Shown: positions 43,235 to 53,311, counted from the stretch's first letter. The stretch is 64,000 bases of DNA from Coenobita brevimanus (GCA_032717465.1 CM064732.1:36465822-36529821), one strand, 5' to 3'. Notes: a model not told the origin generated them from the letters alone. Made by a program: numbers and translations.

Positions 43235-44145
43235 TTAATGCGGCAATGGAAGATGAAAGGATGAAGATGGATACGTAGGTGGAAATGTATAAATAACAAT
43301 GAGAGAATGGAATACACGAGGTGTGAAAATGAATGAAGGTGCGGGCATGGATGGTTTAAATAAAATGCGAAGGATGAGATGGAGTATAAATAACGTAGGT
43401 GAAGATGAAAACGGGGTAATGAAAATGAGATGGAATATTTGCAATAACCAATCTGTAGAGAAAATCGAGGAGAATCTCTATAGAAAGGAAAGATATACTA
43501 TAGTTACACAGTAGAGATGGTAGTGTTGAGATGGATGACGTGCAGGGGTGGCTGGGCGTAGCTGGGCTGGGGCGGGGCCGGGCGGGGCGGGGCGGGGCGG
43601 GGCGACGGGGCGGGGTGGGGCAGGGCGGCGGTGGAGAGACAGCTGGGTGGAGAGGAGAAGAGACGCTGCGATGAATCACCAGCAGGGAGTGGCGGTCTTA
43701 GGAGGCTCCGTAATGCAGACCAGATGCAGGCAACGGCGGAGGCCGGTGGTGGGTGGTGAGGGCAGATGTCGGCGCAAGGCAGGTGTAGGGCTGGTGAGTT
43801 GCAAATGCAGAGAATGGTGGTGGGCAGGCAGCGGGCAGACAGTGATAAGTGGCACCGTGGGGGCAGGAGCTATGATGAGTTCGGAACAGGTGCTGGGAAC
43901 AGGTGCAACAGGTGCGTAGGTCGGCGATGGCGACACATGCGGTCAGGAACAAGGCGTATGGGTGCGGTTGTTTGAGAGGTGAGCACTGGTGAGAAAAATG
44001 GTACACTCGAAAAGCACAGCCAAGGTATAGAGGCAAGGAGGAGGGGCGAGGCTGGCAGATGCGAATCGTCGTGTATCTTGTTGTATCACTAAAAATCCAA
44101 GGAGGCGGTCAGAATCTGATGGTTCGAAACACTGCTGCTACCAAA
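43235..44145 (-). other. gypsy 5' leader with C-rich (GGGGC)n tract
   Basis: About 910 bp between the 5' LTR and gag. No open frame of note. 43568-43625 on the plus strand is a run of ggggc repeats, so the element's RNA is C-rich there while its complement can form G-quadruplexes. A packaging signal would be expected in this stretch but cannot be recognised by eye. Confidence 0.7.
44121..44145 (-). promoter_or_regulatory. primer binding site candidate of gypsy element
   Basis: On the plus strand ggttcgaaacactgctgcta followed by cca (44121-44143) ends two bases from the LTR. It reads like the 3' part of a tRNA (T-loop TTCGAAA, CCA end), although it is two bases short of a standard tRNA after the T-loop. 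So the pairing could extend well beyond the usual 8-18 bases. The tRNA species is not identified. Confidence 0.55.
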
Positions 44146-44381
44146 TGTAACTTGCAATACTTTGGTAATAGAAACTCCGTGTAAAAACAGCTAGATAAGG
44201 AGTTTATTACAAGCTCACAGTAAAATAGTCTGCCCTTCTCGGCTGCCTGATATCAATTGATGCAATAACGCCGTCTTCAGGCGTGGGAAAGCATGCTGAC
44301 CTAGCAAATTTAGTGGAGGCATGTATGCATTGGGGGAGAACATATATACATCGGGGGTAGACATACTGTGAAGGAGGTACA
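44146..44381 (-). repeat. 5' LTR of the gypsy/errantivirus-like element
   Basis: 236 bp, TG...CA ends, same order of words as 35690-35928; AATAAA on the minus strand at 44203-44208. Functions as promoter for the minus-strand transcript; a core promoter motif was not recognised. Confidence 0.93.
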
Positions 44382-44521
44382 ATCTGTCACATCAGACCTA
44401 GTTATCTTTTTTCAACAATCGCTCATTATCCATTCTCTCCAAATGCCCAAACCATGGCAACACCCTCTGCTCAACTCGATCAGCCATCTCTCGTACAACT
44501 CCAGTTCTCCTTCGCACTTCA

Positions 44522-44959
44522 TCATTTCTCACTCGATCCATACATGTCACTCCACACATACTCCTCAGACATCTCATCTCCATTACATTCAAATTTTTCC
44601 TCTCTGCTATTCCATGTTTCAGCCCCATATAATGCAGTCGGTTCCACAACACAGTCATACAGCCTTTTTTTTACATCCATTCTAAGCGAACGACACCTAA
44701 ACACTTTATTCATACCTCCCAGCCCCTTTCCTGCTTCATTTATTCTAAACTTCACTTCTACATTTATTCTTCCATCCACAACAACATGTGACCCTAAACA
44801 CTTAAAACACTCCACCTCCTCAACCAACTCACCATTCAAAACTATATTCATCCCTCGACCATCTACCAACCTCGTACACTTCATCACCTTACTCTTATTC
44901 TCATTTACTTTCAATTTCCTCGTTTCACACACCCTCCCAAATTTTATCAACTGTCTCAA
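44522..44959 (-). pseudogene. split LINE-A, post-RT region
   Basis: 145 residues in the thumb and connection region (Asn-Glu-Asn-Lys-Ser-Lys-Val-Met-Lys, Phe-Lys-Cys-Leu-Gly-Ser-His-Val). It is out of frame with the RT above it by a shift near 44957, just after the Phe-Ala-Asn-Asp region. A further 44398-44658 frame continues the C-terminal block with Trp-Phe-Gly-His-Leu-Glu-Arg-Met. Confidence 0.82.
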
Positions 44960-45501
44960 TCCTCTGAATCAGCCACCAGTGCAGTATCATTTGCAAACAG
45001 CAGCTGCTTCAGACTCCACTCTCTACCATCAAAATTCACCAGACTCAGACCTCCACCTAACACTGTCGCATTCACCTCCCTTACAATACCATCCATATAA
45101 ATATTAAACAACCAAGGCAACATCACACATCCCTGCCGCAGCCCCACACTCACAGGAAACCAATCACTTACAGTATTTCCCACTCTTACACAAGCCCTAC
45201 TATTTACATAAAAACTTTTCACTCCTTTCAGTAACCTACCATCAAGTCCATACAATCTTAAAACAGTCCACAAAGCCTCCCTATCAATTCTATCATTCGT
45301 TTTCTCTAAATCCATGAACGCCCAAAACACATCCTCACCTTTCACTAAATACTTTTCACATACTTGTCTCACAGCAAACACCTGATCCAAGCATCCCCTT
45401 CCTCTTCTAAAGCCACACTGCTCATCACCAATCACTCCTTCTGTACCCTCTCTAAGTCTCTTAATTAATGCTCTACCAAACACCTTACCTACAACACACA
45501 A
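44956..45501 (-). pseudogene. split LINE-A reverse transcriptase
   Basis: 181 residues with Gly-Phe-Arg-Arg-Gly-Arg-Gly-Cys, motif A Phe-Met-Asp-Leu-Glu-Lys-Thr-Asn-Asp and motif B Gly-Leu-Arg-Gln-Gly-Cys. The catalytic box is Phe-Ala-Asn-Asp: the first Asp of the Phe-Ala-Asp-Asp box has become Asn, a loss of a metal-binding residue. Motif A also has Asn where family members have Tyr. Confidence 0.87.
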
Positions 45502-45525
45502 TGGACTTATACCCCTAAAGCTAGT

Positions 45526-46197
45526 TCATTCATACTTATCACCCTTACCTTCATGCAAGGGGACCACACAAGCTCTTGCCCAGTCAATTGGCACCATACC
45601 TTTCACAAAGCACACATTCAACAATCTTACTAACCAGTCAACAATAGTCGCTCCACCACCTTTCAGCCATTCCACAGCACACCCAATAATAGTCGCTCCA
45701 CCACCCTTTAGCCATTCCACAGCACACCCATCCATACCTGGAGCTTTCCCTGTTTTCATTTCCTTTACTGCCTCCTGCACCTCCTTTGTGATCAAAGAAT
45801 CATTCAACTCTCCCAACATATTTATTCCTTGCACCCTTCCATCCGCCACAATCTCAGCCTCACTTTCCTCCTCTACATTTAACAATCTTTCAAAATACTC
45901 CGTCCATCTCTTCCTTACTGCATCCATTTCAGTTAACATCCTTCCATCCTCTGCTTTTAGTCGCTCTTCCTTCCCAGACTCTTCCTTTTGCACCGTTTTC
46001 ACCTCCTTCCAAAACATTTTCTTATTCTGTTGAAAATTCTCAGTCACCCTCCTACACCACCTCTCATCTGCTGCCACTTTAGCATCACGCACAGCCCTTC
46101 TCGCCCTATTCCTCTTTTCCTTATACGTCTCATATGACACCTCATCCTTCCCCCGCAGCCACACTGCATATGCACATCTCTTCTCAGCCACAGCCAT
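45526..46197 (-). pseudogene. split LINE-A endonuclease-RT linker
   Basis: 223 residues, basic, coiled-coil-like linker (Lys-Lys-Met-Phe-Trp-Lys-Glu-Val-Lys), then Gly-Lys-Ala-Pro-Gly-Met-Asp-Gly and Val-Pro-Leu-His-Glu-Gly-Lys-Gly-Asp, the beginning of RT. A ~39-bp word encoding Gly-Cys-Ala-Val-Glu-Trp-Leu-Lys is tandemly duplicated at about 45650-45725. Confidence 0.85.
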
Positions 46198-46488
46198 ACT
46201 TACTTCCTTGCACTACCATTCACTTTATTGGAGAAGACTGTAGCACCAGTCGAGCTGGCAGTACTCTAAGGTGGATGGGAAGCTGATGACAGGGAGAGCT
46301 GGAGCTCCCGTTTCATCAGCCCTCGGGAGTAGTTCTTGACCATCCCCCTTTGCTGAAATTTGTCAGTGTCTCAGTAACACAAAGAGTAGGCCAGCATGCT
46401 CTCCAATACAAGTTTCTCTAACTATCAGCACCAAATTACATGCACAGTGCACACTACACTCCCTTTTCCAAAATTCAAAAAAGTAACC

Positions 46489-46935
46489 ATGGCATTGAAA
46501 TACATAGACTCGGAGTCCCCGGATGGGGGGACCATAAATCCCCCCACCTTCAGCCTCTCTCACAGTGACGACTCGAGCTGCCTGGAACCATTGTCTGACT
46601 CACTTCTTCATTTCTGCAACATTCGTAGCCTTTCCTCCAACTTTTGCTCTGTTGAGCACCATCTCTCCTCCTCTAAACCTCACCTTCTTTTCCTAACTGA
46701 ACCTCAGCTGTCTGAAGCAACTGACAGCAAACCCATTTTTGTATCCACCTATTTTCTCTACACTCATTTCAAAGCCAAAGGTGGCTATTGTGTATATATA
46801 CCCAATGACTTATCTTCCTCTCGTGTTCCTGAACTTGATTCTTCTGAATTCTCTACACTCTGGCTTCGGCTTTCCTGTTATTCTCTGACAATATATATTT
46901 GTGCTGTTTACTTACCTCCTAATTCTACTGACTAA
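46489..46935 (+). pseudogene. LINE-B copy 1 endonuclease, N-terminal part
   Basis: 149 residues from the ATG at 46489 to TAA at 46933. After a Ser/Pro-rich lead the endonuclease fold starts with Leu-His-Phe-Cys-Asn-Ile-Arg-Ser-Leu (residue ~42) and shows Leu-Leu-Phe-Leu-Thr-Glu-Pro-Gln (catalytic Glu). The chain continues in the frame of 46901-47140, so a one-base shift near 46915 breaks it. Confidence 0.85.
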
Positions 46936-46962
46936 AAAATTCTTTGGCTATCTTACTTCTAC

Positions 46963-47140
46963 AATGGAACACATTCTATCCATTTCTCCTTTCTCTGAAA
47001 TCTCCATTCTGGGAGATTTCAAAGTTCACGATGACCTTTGGCTGTCCTCTCCTTTCACACCTGGTGAACAAGTCTACACATTTTCTATCCTTAATGACCT
47101 AGAGCAGCTTATACAGCACCCTACCCATATCCCTGACTGA
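46963..47140 (+). pseudogene. LINE-B copy 1 endonuclease, middle part
   Basis: Carries Ile-Ser-Ile-Leu-Gly-Asp-Phe-Lys-Val-His, where copy 2 has Leu-Gly-Asp-Phe-Asn-Leu-His: the catalytic Asn is changed to Lys. The frame ends in TGA where copy 2 has Arg (Pro-Asp-Arg-Leu-Gly). The Ser-Ser-Asp-His-Asn-Leu-Ile motif follows in 47219-47470. Confidence 0.83.
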
Positions 47141-47385
47141 CTTGGAGAGAGCTCCAACATACTTGACCTCTTCCTTTCAACTAATCCTTCTGCTTACACT
47201 GTTAATCTTTTCTCTCCATTGGGCTCCTCTGATCACAACCTTATCACCTTAACCTATCCTATCGCTCTGGTACGGCCTGTGGACCCTCCAAAGAAACGTG
47301 TCTGTGGCACTTTGGAGCTGCGGATTGGGAGGCCCTCAGGCAGTACTACTTTGATTTTCCCTGGAATAATTATTGCTTCCGTGGC

Positions 47386-48366
47386 TTGGAGCCATCCGAG
47401 AGTGCCCTGCACATTACGGAGGTTATTCTCTTGGACATGGAAGAATATATTCCTTTCTTATACCCTTTGACTAATGCAAGAAAGCCTTGGTTTTATCACA
47501 CTTGTTCTAATGCTGTCCACAACAAGGAGAGGGCCTATGAAAGGTACCGGAGCCAACCTACCCCTGAATCACATCTTTTATACGTTTCTGCCCAGAATCA
47601 TGCTAAGTCTGTTCTTCGCACTGCTAAAAATAATTTCGTCCATACTAAATGTTCTCAACTCTCCAACTCGAATTCCTCCTGCTCTTTTTGGCACCTTGCC
47701 AAAAACCTTTCTAACAACTTTACCTCATCATCCTTCCCTCCTCTTTTCTACTCTGATGGCTCTGTAGCTATTTCTTCTACTGATAAAGCAGATCTCTTCG
47801 CTCAGACTTTCTTCTCCAATTCCACCTTAGATGATTCCGGTGCTGTTCCTCCCTCACTTCCCCCCTCTGACTTCCAGATGGCTGACATTAAAATTTCTTC
47901 AGCTGATGTATGTTCTGCTGTCACAGGCCTCAATACTAACAAGGAATATGGGCCTGATGGAGTCCCTTCTGTAGTCCTCAAGAACTGTGCTTCTTTGCTT
48001 ACACCCTGCCAAGGCAAATTCTTTTGCCTTTGTCTACCAACTTGTATCGTTCCTTCTTGCTGGAAGTTTGCTCTCATTCAGCCAATCCCAAAGAAGGGTG
48101 ACCATTCCCAACCCTCTAACTATCGTCCAAGTGCTTTAACATCCTGTATCTCAAAAGTTTTTGAGTCAATTCTTAACAGAAAAATTTTAAAGCATCTTTC
48201 CTGTCACAACCTTTCTGATCGTCAGAATGGGTTGTGTCAGGGATGCTCCACTGGCGACCTTCTCACCTACCTTTCAGACTCCTGGTCATCCTCCTTTCGG
48301 GACTTCGGCGAAAGCTTTGCCATTGCTTTTGACATCTCAAAGGCTTTCGATCCGGGACTGGCATAA
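47386..48366 (+). pseudogene. LINE-B copy 1 linker and RT N-terminal half
   Basis: 326 residues: linker with Pro-Leu-Thr-Asn-Ala-Arg-Lys-Pro-Trp-Phe, then RT with Tyr-Gly-Pro-Asp-Gly-Val-Pro-Ser, Ile-Gln-Pro-Ile-Pro-Lys-Lys-Gly-Asp and motif A Phe-Asp-Ile-Ser-Lys-Ala-Phe-Asp. A frameshift at about 48352 moves the reading to 48227-48583 (motif B Ser-Gly-Val-Pro-Gln-Gly-Ser-Val-Leu-Ser, intact), which is cut by the inserted TIR element. Confidence 0.88.
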
Positions 48367-48721
48367 ATCTTTAATTTCCAAACTGCCCTCTTACGGTTTC
48401 CATCCTTCTATCTGTGCCTTCATGTTTAGTTTCCTTTCTGGTCATTCTATAGCCGCTGTTGTAGACGGCCATCGTTCTTCTCCTAGATCTATCAACAGTG
48501 GTGTTCCTCAGGGCTCTGTCCTATCACCAACTCTCTTCCTTTTATTCATGAATGACCCTAAGCTGTACACCCGAAAGCAATAATCGGTAGCCCCCCCTTA
48601 GTTGCTGTAGCCAAGGGAAGCATAGACCGGGCGAACGAACACGGCCTGGCCTCCTCCCCCTCCCTGGCCCTCCCCACCCCTCCCCTCCCTACCCCTCCCT
48701 ACCCAACCCCCGTCTAAACGT

Positions 48722-48975
48722 TGCCGGGTAGCATATTTCCGTTTTGTATGGGTATTCGTCTCAATACCACAGCCAGCCACCTCAGCCAAACAGCCCTAGT
48801 GGGACAGGTTAGGACAGGATGAATAATTTCGGTATTTTTGCCTGAGCATATTTTCGAGAAAATCCTATGGTTAGCTTTGAAACGATGGGGCGAGCGTCGT
48901 TCCTGGATAAGGTTTCACTTTGGTGAGACGAGTATGTATACAGAACGGAAATATACGGCCGGGTAGGTTTGTAAC
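48722..48975. repeat. subterminal foldback in left TIR arm
   Basis: gcatatttccgttttgtatg (about 48731) and its near-complement further right (48939-48952, agaacggaaatata) define arms of roughly 60 nt. This section is absent from the right TIR arm, so it arose within the left arm. Confidence 0.65.
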
Positions 48976-49389
48976 ACTCGTGGCTGGCCATGTTACAGTG
49001 TGTCCATGTCTACATGACATAACACTGTGAGTTACCACTAGTGTTAATAACATACCATGAAGTGATGTGCGATAGTGTGTTACCAGCTAGCAATGTGATA
49101 TAAATAAAGGCATGAATATGTAAAAAGCTGAGCGAGTAAAATTTTAATGCATTATAATCATATATTCTTATCGACATCAAGTAAATAATATTCCCATTTC
49201 AAGTGCATGAAGCTATTTCAACCACATTTACGATATGTGTTGTCATCTGGCTGTGCTCCAGGTTGTCAATCAAGTAAAAATCTTTTCTGGTATTTTATAT
49301 TTATATATAGACACGAAATCAATTACGAATAATATTCTCTTTATATATGAAACTTTGCTTCAAAAATTGGAGCCATCCTCTGGTATGAA

Positions 49390-49390
<1 letters not shown>

Positions 49391-49464
<74 letters not shown>
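49391..49464. repeat. (CA)n microsatellite in TIR element core
   Basis: About 37 CA units followed by gcacgcacgcgcgcgcgc; the alternating purine-pyrimidine run could form Z-DNA. Confidence 0.97.
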
Positions 49465-49465
<1 letters not shown>

Positions 49466-50275
49466 GCACGCACGCGCGCGCGTGTTGCATAGTTGCACAC
49501 ATACGCCTACACACAGACCTGCAACACAGTGCCAATACATAGTCATTCGATCTAAAGATGAGGACTACAGTCCTGTTATTTATTGATTCAGTTACCACAT
49601 CCCTCATTATCGTATCCTTTATCCTAACCACAGTAATAATTACATCAACATGTATAACTGTAATAACTGCACTGTGGAATTATGTTACTTTACAGCAAGG
49701 AGTTAGACGGCTGGTCCCATGAGAAACAATTTTGTTTGGCCGCTGTAATAAGGCCTAGAGCAAAATAAGTCATCCATGCCACGCATATAAGTCTTAGATC
49801 CGCGTGTGGTAAATGCCAAGTTGTTTTCTCTAAAGACAGGCAGCATACAAAGGTCGTAACCCCCAAACAATATGCTAGCAATGCACAACTTTATGGCCTT
49901 GTGACACTAACGCTGGAAAATTGTTGGCTGTATATTAAATACCAATTTAAGCCATAGAGAACTCACTCCTATACCTTACGGTATCATGTCCACCTGATTT
50001 CCAATATGGAGGTGTATAAAATGTGTGCTCAAAGCTTGTTAGATATTTCGTTCATGTTCTGGGATTTTTTGGTTCGCACTGCGGTGAAGCGGCAACAAAG
50101 GGTGCGGGTGGTGGGGGGGTGGAGTGGCAGATGGTAACAGATATCGTGAATGTGGGTGAAATAGTTTCATACACTCGAAATGTGAATATTATTTACTTGA
50201 TATTAATATGAATGTATTAATAAAATGCAATAAAACTATACTCACTCCGTTTTTTTTTCATTCTGCCTTTATTTA

Positions 50276-50320
50276 CATCACAGTGCTTCTCCACGTTCAT
50301 ATTCAAGCTAGTAACACATT
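50276..50320 (-). repeat. source of 45-nt inverted filler
   Basis: The reverse complement of this stretch is found exactly at 50561-50605. It lies in the right TIR arm of the transposon. Confidence 0.95.
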
Positions 50321-50560
50321 GTTGCACATTACTCATGGTATGTTATTAATGCTAATATTAACGCATGTAAATATTAAATCATACAGACACGGACACAACG
50401 TAACATCACCAACCACATATAATACAAACCTACCAGCATCGTTTAGACAGGAGTTGGGTAGAGAAGGGTGGAGTAGGGCGGGGTGGGGGTTGGGGAGGGG
50501 GGGAGGCCGTGTTCGTTCGCCCGGTCTATCCTTCCCTTGGCTTGAATTACTACGAGTAGT

Positions 50561-50605
50561 AATGTGTTACTAGCTTGAATATGAACGTGGAGAAGCACTG
50601 TGATG
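50561..50605 (+). repeat. 45-nt templated inverted filler at the LINE-C 5' junction
   Basis: Exact inverted copy of 50276-50320 (aatgtgttactagcttgaat ... gtgatg). It sits between the right TIR arm (which ends around 50542) and the first LINE-C base (50606). Bases 50543-50560 form a small hairpin (attactac ga gtagtaat). Confidence 0.95.
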
Positions 50606-50612
50606 GGTAAAG

Positions 50613-51365
50613 TTGAAAGTTGGAATACAAATGTGGGCGATTGTGTGTGTGTATGCGCCAACGCAAGATCGTGCTAGAAGAGTGAGAGAAGAGTTCTGGA
50701 CAAATGTGGAAGTGTGCATGGAAAAGTTTGGAAGGAATGAGAGAGTGTTTTTGATTGGTGATATGAATGCTAAAGTTGGTAATGTGAAGGTGGATGGAAT
50801 AGTTGGTGAGTGGGGTGTGCCTGCTGAGGTAGATGAGAATGGGAGTGCGTTAGTGGACATTTGTGCTGGGAGGGGGTTGGTAATAGCCAATACCCTCTTC
50901 AGGCATAAAATGATCCACAGGTATACATTGCGAGTGATGAGAAGGGTGGGTGGTGAACTGAATGAAAGGAAGGCAATGATTGATTATGTGTGTGTGGATG
51001 AAAGGATGCGAAGATGTGTAAAGGACGCAAGAGTGTATAGAGGTTGGGGGAGTGGACTTTCTGACCACTACTTGGTCGTGGCCAGAATTAGGATGCAAGT
51101 AAGATGGAGGAATAGAAGAAGGGAAAGACGAGAGGAAGGAGTAGTTGCAAGGAGAGTGGAAAGGTTAGAAGAGGATGAGAAAAAGGCAGAGTATAAGAGA
51201 GAAGTGGAGGAACGATTGGGCAAATATGAATTGGAGCAGATGGGAGACGTGGAAGGTGTGTGTAAGATATTTACAGAAGAAATATGTGCAGCATGTGATG
51301 TGGTGTGTGGAAGGAAGAGAAGACGGAGGGGGTGCAAGGAACAGCGTGGTGGACTGAAGAGGTGA
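50613..51365 (+). pseudogene. LINE-C endonuclease C-terminal part and linker
   Basis: 250 residues. Ala-Ile-Val-Cys-Val-Tyr-Ala-Pro-Thr-Gln, then the Ile-Gly-Asp-Met-Asn-Ala-Lys-Val-Gly motif (about residue 48), Met-Ile-Asp-Tyr-Val-Cys-Val-Asp and Leu-Ser-Asp-His-Tyr-Leu-Val (about 150): the second half of an APE endonuclease with intact Asp-x-Asn and Asp-His. The first part including the catalytic Glu motif is missing because of 5' truncation. Ends in TGA after a frameshift. Confidence 0.88.
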
Positions 51366-51742
51366 AACAGGCAGTGGCACAAAAGAAGAAAGCATACAAT
51401 GAATGGATGAGAAATAGGGGCGTGGAAGAAGTTGAGAGGCGGAAGAGAGAGTTATATGTGGAAAGGAAGAGAGAGGTGAAAAGATTAGTAAGAGAGAGTA
51501 AGAAGAGAGTGCATGAGGAATTTGGAAGGAATTTGAGTGTAAAGTGGAGGGACTGTAAGAAAATGTTCTGGAGAGAAGTGAAAAGAGTAAGACAGGGTGG
51601 AAGTGAAGTTAGCAGGGGAGTGAAAGATAAAAATGGTAGATTACTAGTGGAGAAGGGAGAAAAAGTGAGCAGATGGAGAAAACACTTTAAGGAATTGTTG
51701 AACGTAGAGGATGGAAGTAATGCGAGTATAAGTGGCTGGTGA
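51305..51742 (+). pseudogene. LINE-C linker
   Basis: 145 residues, highly charged linker (Trp-Trp-Thr-Glu-Glu-Val-Lys-Gln-Ala, then Lys-Lys-Met-Phe-Trp-Arg-Glu-Val-Lys and Leu-Leu-Asn-Val-Glu-Asp). It overlaps the previous frame and shares the frame of the RT; the TGA at 51740-51742 (after Ser-Gly-Trp) is immediately followed by an ATG at 51743. This could be a single mutation in an otherwise open chain. Confidence 0.85.
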
Positions 51743-53311
51743 ATGGCTGGGAGAACTAGGAAGGTGAGAAGACAGGAAGAAATCAGTAGGATAGAAGTTG
51801 TGGAAGCAATGAAGAAAGTTAAATCGGGGAAAGCCCCAGGAATTGATGGAGTGTGTGGTGAAATGCTGAAGCATGGGGGAGAGATAGTAGTAGAATGGAT
51901 GTGGAAGATGTGCAGATTGGCCTGGGAGGAAGGTAGAGTCCCGGAGGATTGGAAGTCAGGTATAATTATTCCCTTGTACAAAGGAAAAGGGGAAAAAGAA
52001 GTGTGTGGTAATCATAGGGGCATTTGTCTTCTTAGTATAATAGGAAAAGTGTATGGTAGGATACTTATAGACAGAGTTAGAGAAAGAAGAGAGAAATTAG
52101 TTGGAGAAGAACAGGGAGGCTTTAGGAAGGGAAGAGGTTGTGTAGATAAGATATTCATTCTTAGATCTTTAGTGGAAAAGTTTCTAGAGAAGGGAAAGAA
52201 GTTGTATGCGGCTTTCATGGATTTGGAGAAAGCATATGACAGGGTGGATAGACAAGGATTGTGGAAAGTGTTAAGAATATATGGAGTAGATGGGAAGTTG
52301 TTGAATGCTGTGAAGAGTATGTACGATGGTGCGAAGGCTGCAGTGCGTGTGGATGGTGAACTAAGTGAATTTTTCTCTTTGAAAGTTGGTTTGAAACAGG
52401 GATGTGTCATGTCTCCATGGTTGTTCAATCTGTACATGGATGGGGTAATAAAAGAGGTACAAGGTAGGGTAGTGGATGTTGGAGTGGCCCTGGTGAGAGA
52501 GGATAGTGTTTGGAAACTCCCTGTACTGTTGTTTGCAGATGATACTGTGTTGTTGAGTGAAGACGAAGGGGAGCTGCAAGGCTTGGTGGATGAGTTTGGG
52601 AGAGTGTGTAAGAAACGGAACCTAAAGGTGAATGTAGGGAAGAGTAAAGTGATGGTCTTTGAGAGAGGTGAAGTCAGTGAATGTACAGCGAGGTTGGATG
52701 GTGAGGAATTGGAAAATGTGAGTACGTTTAAGTATTTGGGTAGTGTGATGAGTAAGGATGGAGGTTTGGAGGGTGAAGTGCTTGAAAGGGTACAGCAGAG
52801 AAGAAAGGTTGCTGGTTCCTTGAAAGCAGTGATAAGAAACAGGGAAGTGAGCATGGAAGTAAAAAAGTTACTACATGACAGTATTGTGATACCAACTCTA
52901 ACATACGGAAGTGAAGCTTGGACATTGTTGGAAGGACACAAGTCAAGAGTGAGAGCAGTGGAAATGAGTTATTTAAGAGGAGCCTGTGGAGTCACGTGGA
53001 GAGACAGGCTGACGAATGAGGATATAAAGGAGCGTTGTGGTGTGGATGTGGATGTGATAGGAAGCGTTGTGTTTAACACACTGAGGTGGTTTGGCCATGT
53101 GGAGAGGATGGAGGGTGAAAGACTGACGAAGAGAGTGTATATGAGTAAGGTGGAGGGTGGAAGAGGGAGGGGGAGACCGAGGATGAGATGGAGGGATGGG
53201 GTGGAGAGGTATATGAGAGAGGGGGGTGTGAGTTGGGAGCAGGGCAGTGAAATGGCGGGGGACAGGGCGACTTGGAGGCGATTTGTTTGTGGCCACCCCA
53301 AACGGGATTGA
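51743..53311 (+). CDS. LINE-C reverse transcriptase with C-terminal block
   Basis: 522 residues, uninterrupted. Motifs in order: Gly-Lys-Ala-Pro-Gly-Ile-Asp-Gly-Val-Cys (residue ~33), Gly-Ile-Cys-Leu-Leu-Ser, Gly-Gly-Phe-Arg-Lys-Gly-Arg-Gly-Cys, motif A Phe-Met-Asp-Leu-Glu-Lys-Ala-Tyr-Asp (~160), motif B Gly-Leu-Lys-Gln-Gly-Cys, catalytic Phe-Ala-Asp-Asp (52532-52543), Tyr-Leu-Gly-Ser-Val-Met, and the C-terminal Trp-Phe-Gly-His-Val-Glu-Arg-Met and Gly-Arg-Pro-Arg-Met-Arg-Trp-Arg-Asp. All RT catalytic residues are present, so the chain could be enzymatically competent, but without endonuclease in frame it cannot mobilise itself. Family: RTE/Proto2-like (inference). Confidence 0.92.
   Translation: MAGRTRKVRRQEEISRIEVVEAMKKVKSGKAPGIDGVCGEMLKHGGEIVVEWMWKMCRLAWEEGRVPEDWKSGIIIPLYKGKGEKEVCGNHRGICLLSIIGKVYGRILIDRVRERREKLVGEEQGGFRKGRGCVDKIFILRSLVEKFLEKGKKLYAAFMDLEKAYDRVDRQGLWKVLRIYGVDGKLLNAVKSMYDGAKAAVRVDGELSEFFSLKVGLKQGCVMSPWLFNLYMDGVIKEVQGRVVDVGVALVREDSVWKLPVLLFADDTVLLSEDEGELQGLVDEFGRVCKKRNLKVNVGKSKVMVFERGEVSECTARLDGEELENVSTFKYLGSVMSKDGGLEGEVLERVQQRRKVAGSLKAVIRNREVSMEVKKLLHDSIVIPTLTYGSEAWTLLEGHKSRVRAVEMSYLRGACGVTWRDRLTNEDIKERCGVDVDVIGSVVFNTLRWFGHVERMEGERLTKRVYMSKVEGGRGRGRPRMRWRDGVERYMREGGVSWEQGSEMAGDRATWRRFVCGHPKRD

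Larger units (their letters stand above)
35690..44381 (-). mobile_element. env-containing gypsy/errantivirus-like LTR element
   Basis: 8.7-kb element on the minus strand bounded by two LTRs (35690-35928, 44146-44381), both TGTAACTT...GGTACA on the plus strand. By eye the LTRs differ at about a dozen positions in ~236 bp (about 5%), so the insertion is not recent. Flanks are ACCT (35686-35689) and ATCT (44382-44385), consistent with a 4-bp target-site duplication with one later change; the surrounding LINE-A sequence is continuous across it. Contents from 5' to 3': leader, gag, pol (PR-RT-RNase H-INT), env-like frames. Pol is interrupted by one stop and env by one frameshift. Confidence 0.95.
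44382..46225 (-). mobile_element. split LINE-A copy, segment 2 (linker-RT)
   Basis: Continues LINE-A upstream from segment 1: the sequence from the gataactag word back through RT to the linker. It breaks at 46225 (…accattcactt), and the next LINE-A base is found at 54340. Coding pieces: 44522-44959, 44956-45501 and 45526-46197, all shifted relative to each other. Confidence 0.92.
46226..48568 (+). mobile_element. LINE-B copy 1, segment 1
   Basis: Plus-strand Jockey/CR1-type LINE inserted in the opposite orientation into the split LINE-A. 46226-46488 looks like its 5' UTR, then endonuclease (46489-47140) and RT (47386-48568). It stops at the TIR element (48569) and resumes at 53378. Target-site duplication is at most CTT (46223-46225 and 54340-54342). 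The 5' part includes an ATG in a good context (aaccatgg, 46489). Confidence 0.9.

Noticed and set aside
52012..52941. 309-codon minus-strand frame
   Set aside because: Antisense of the LINE-C RT; purine-rich sense strands leave open antisense frames.
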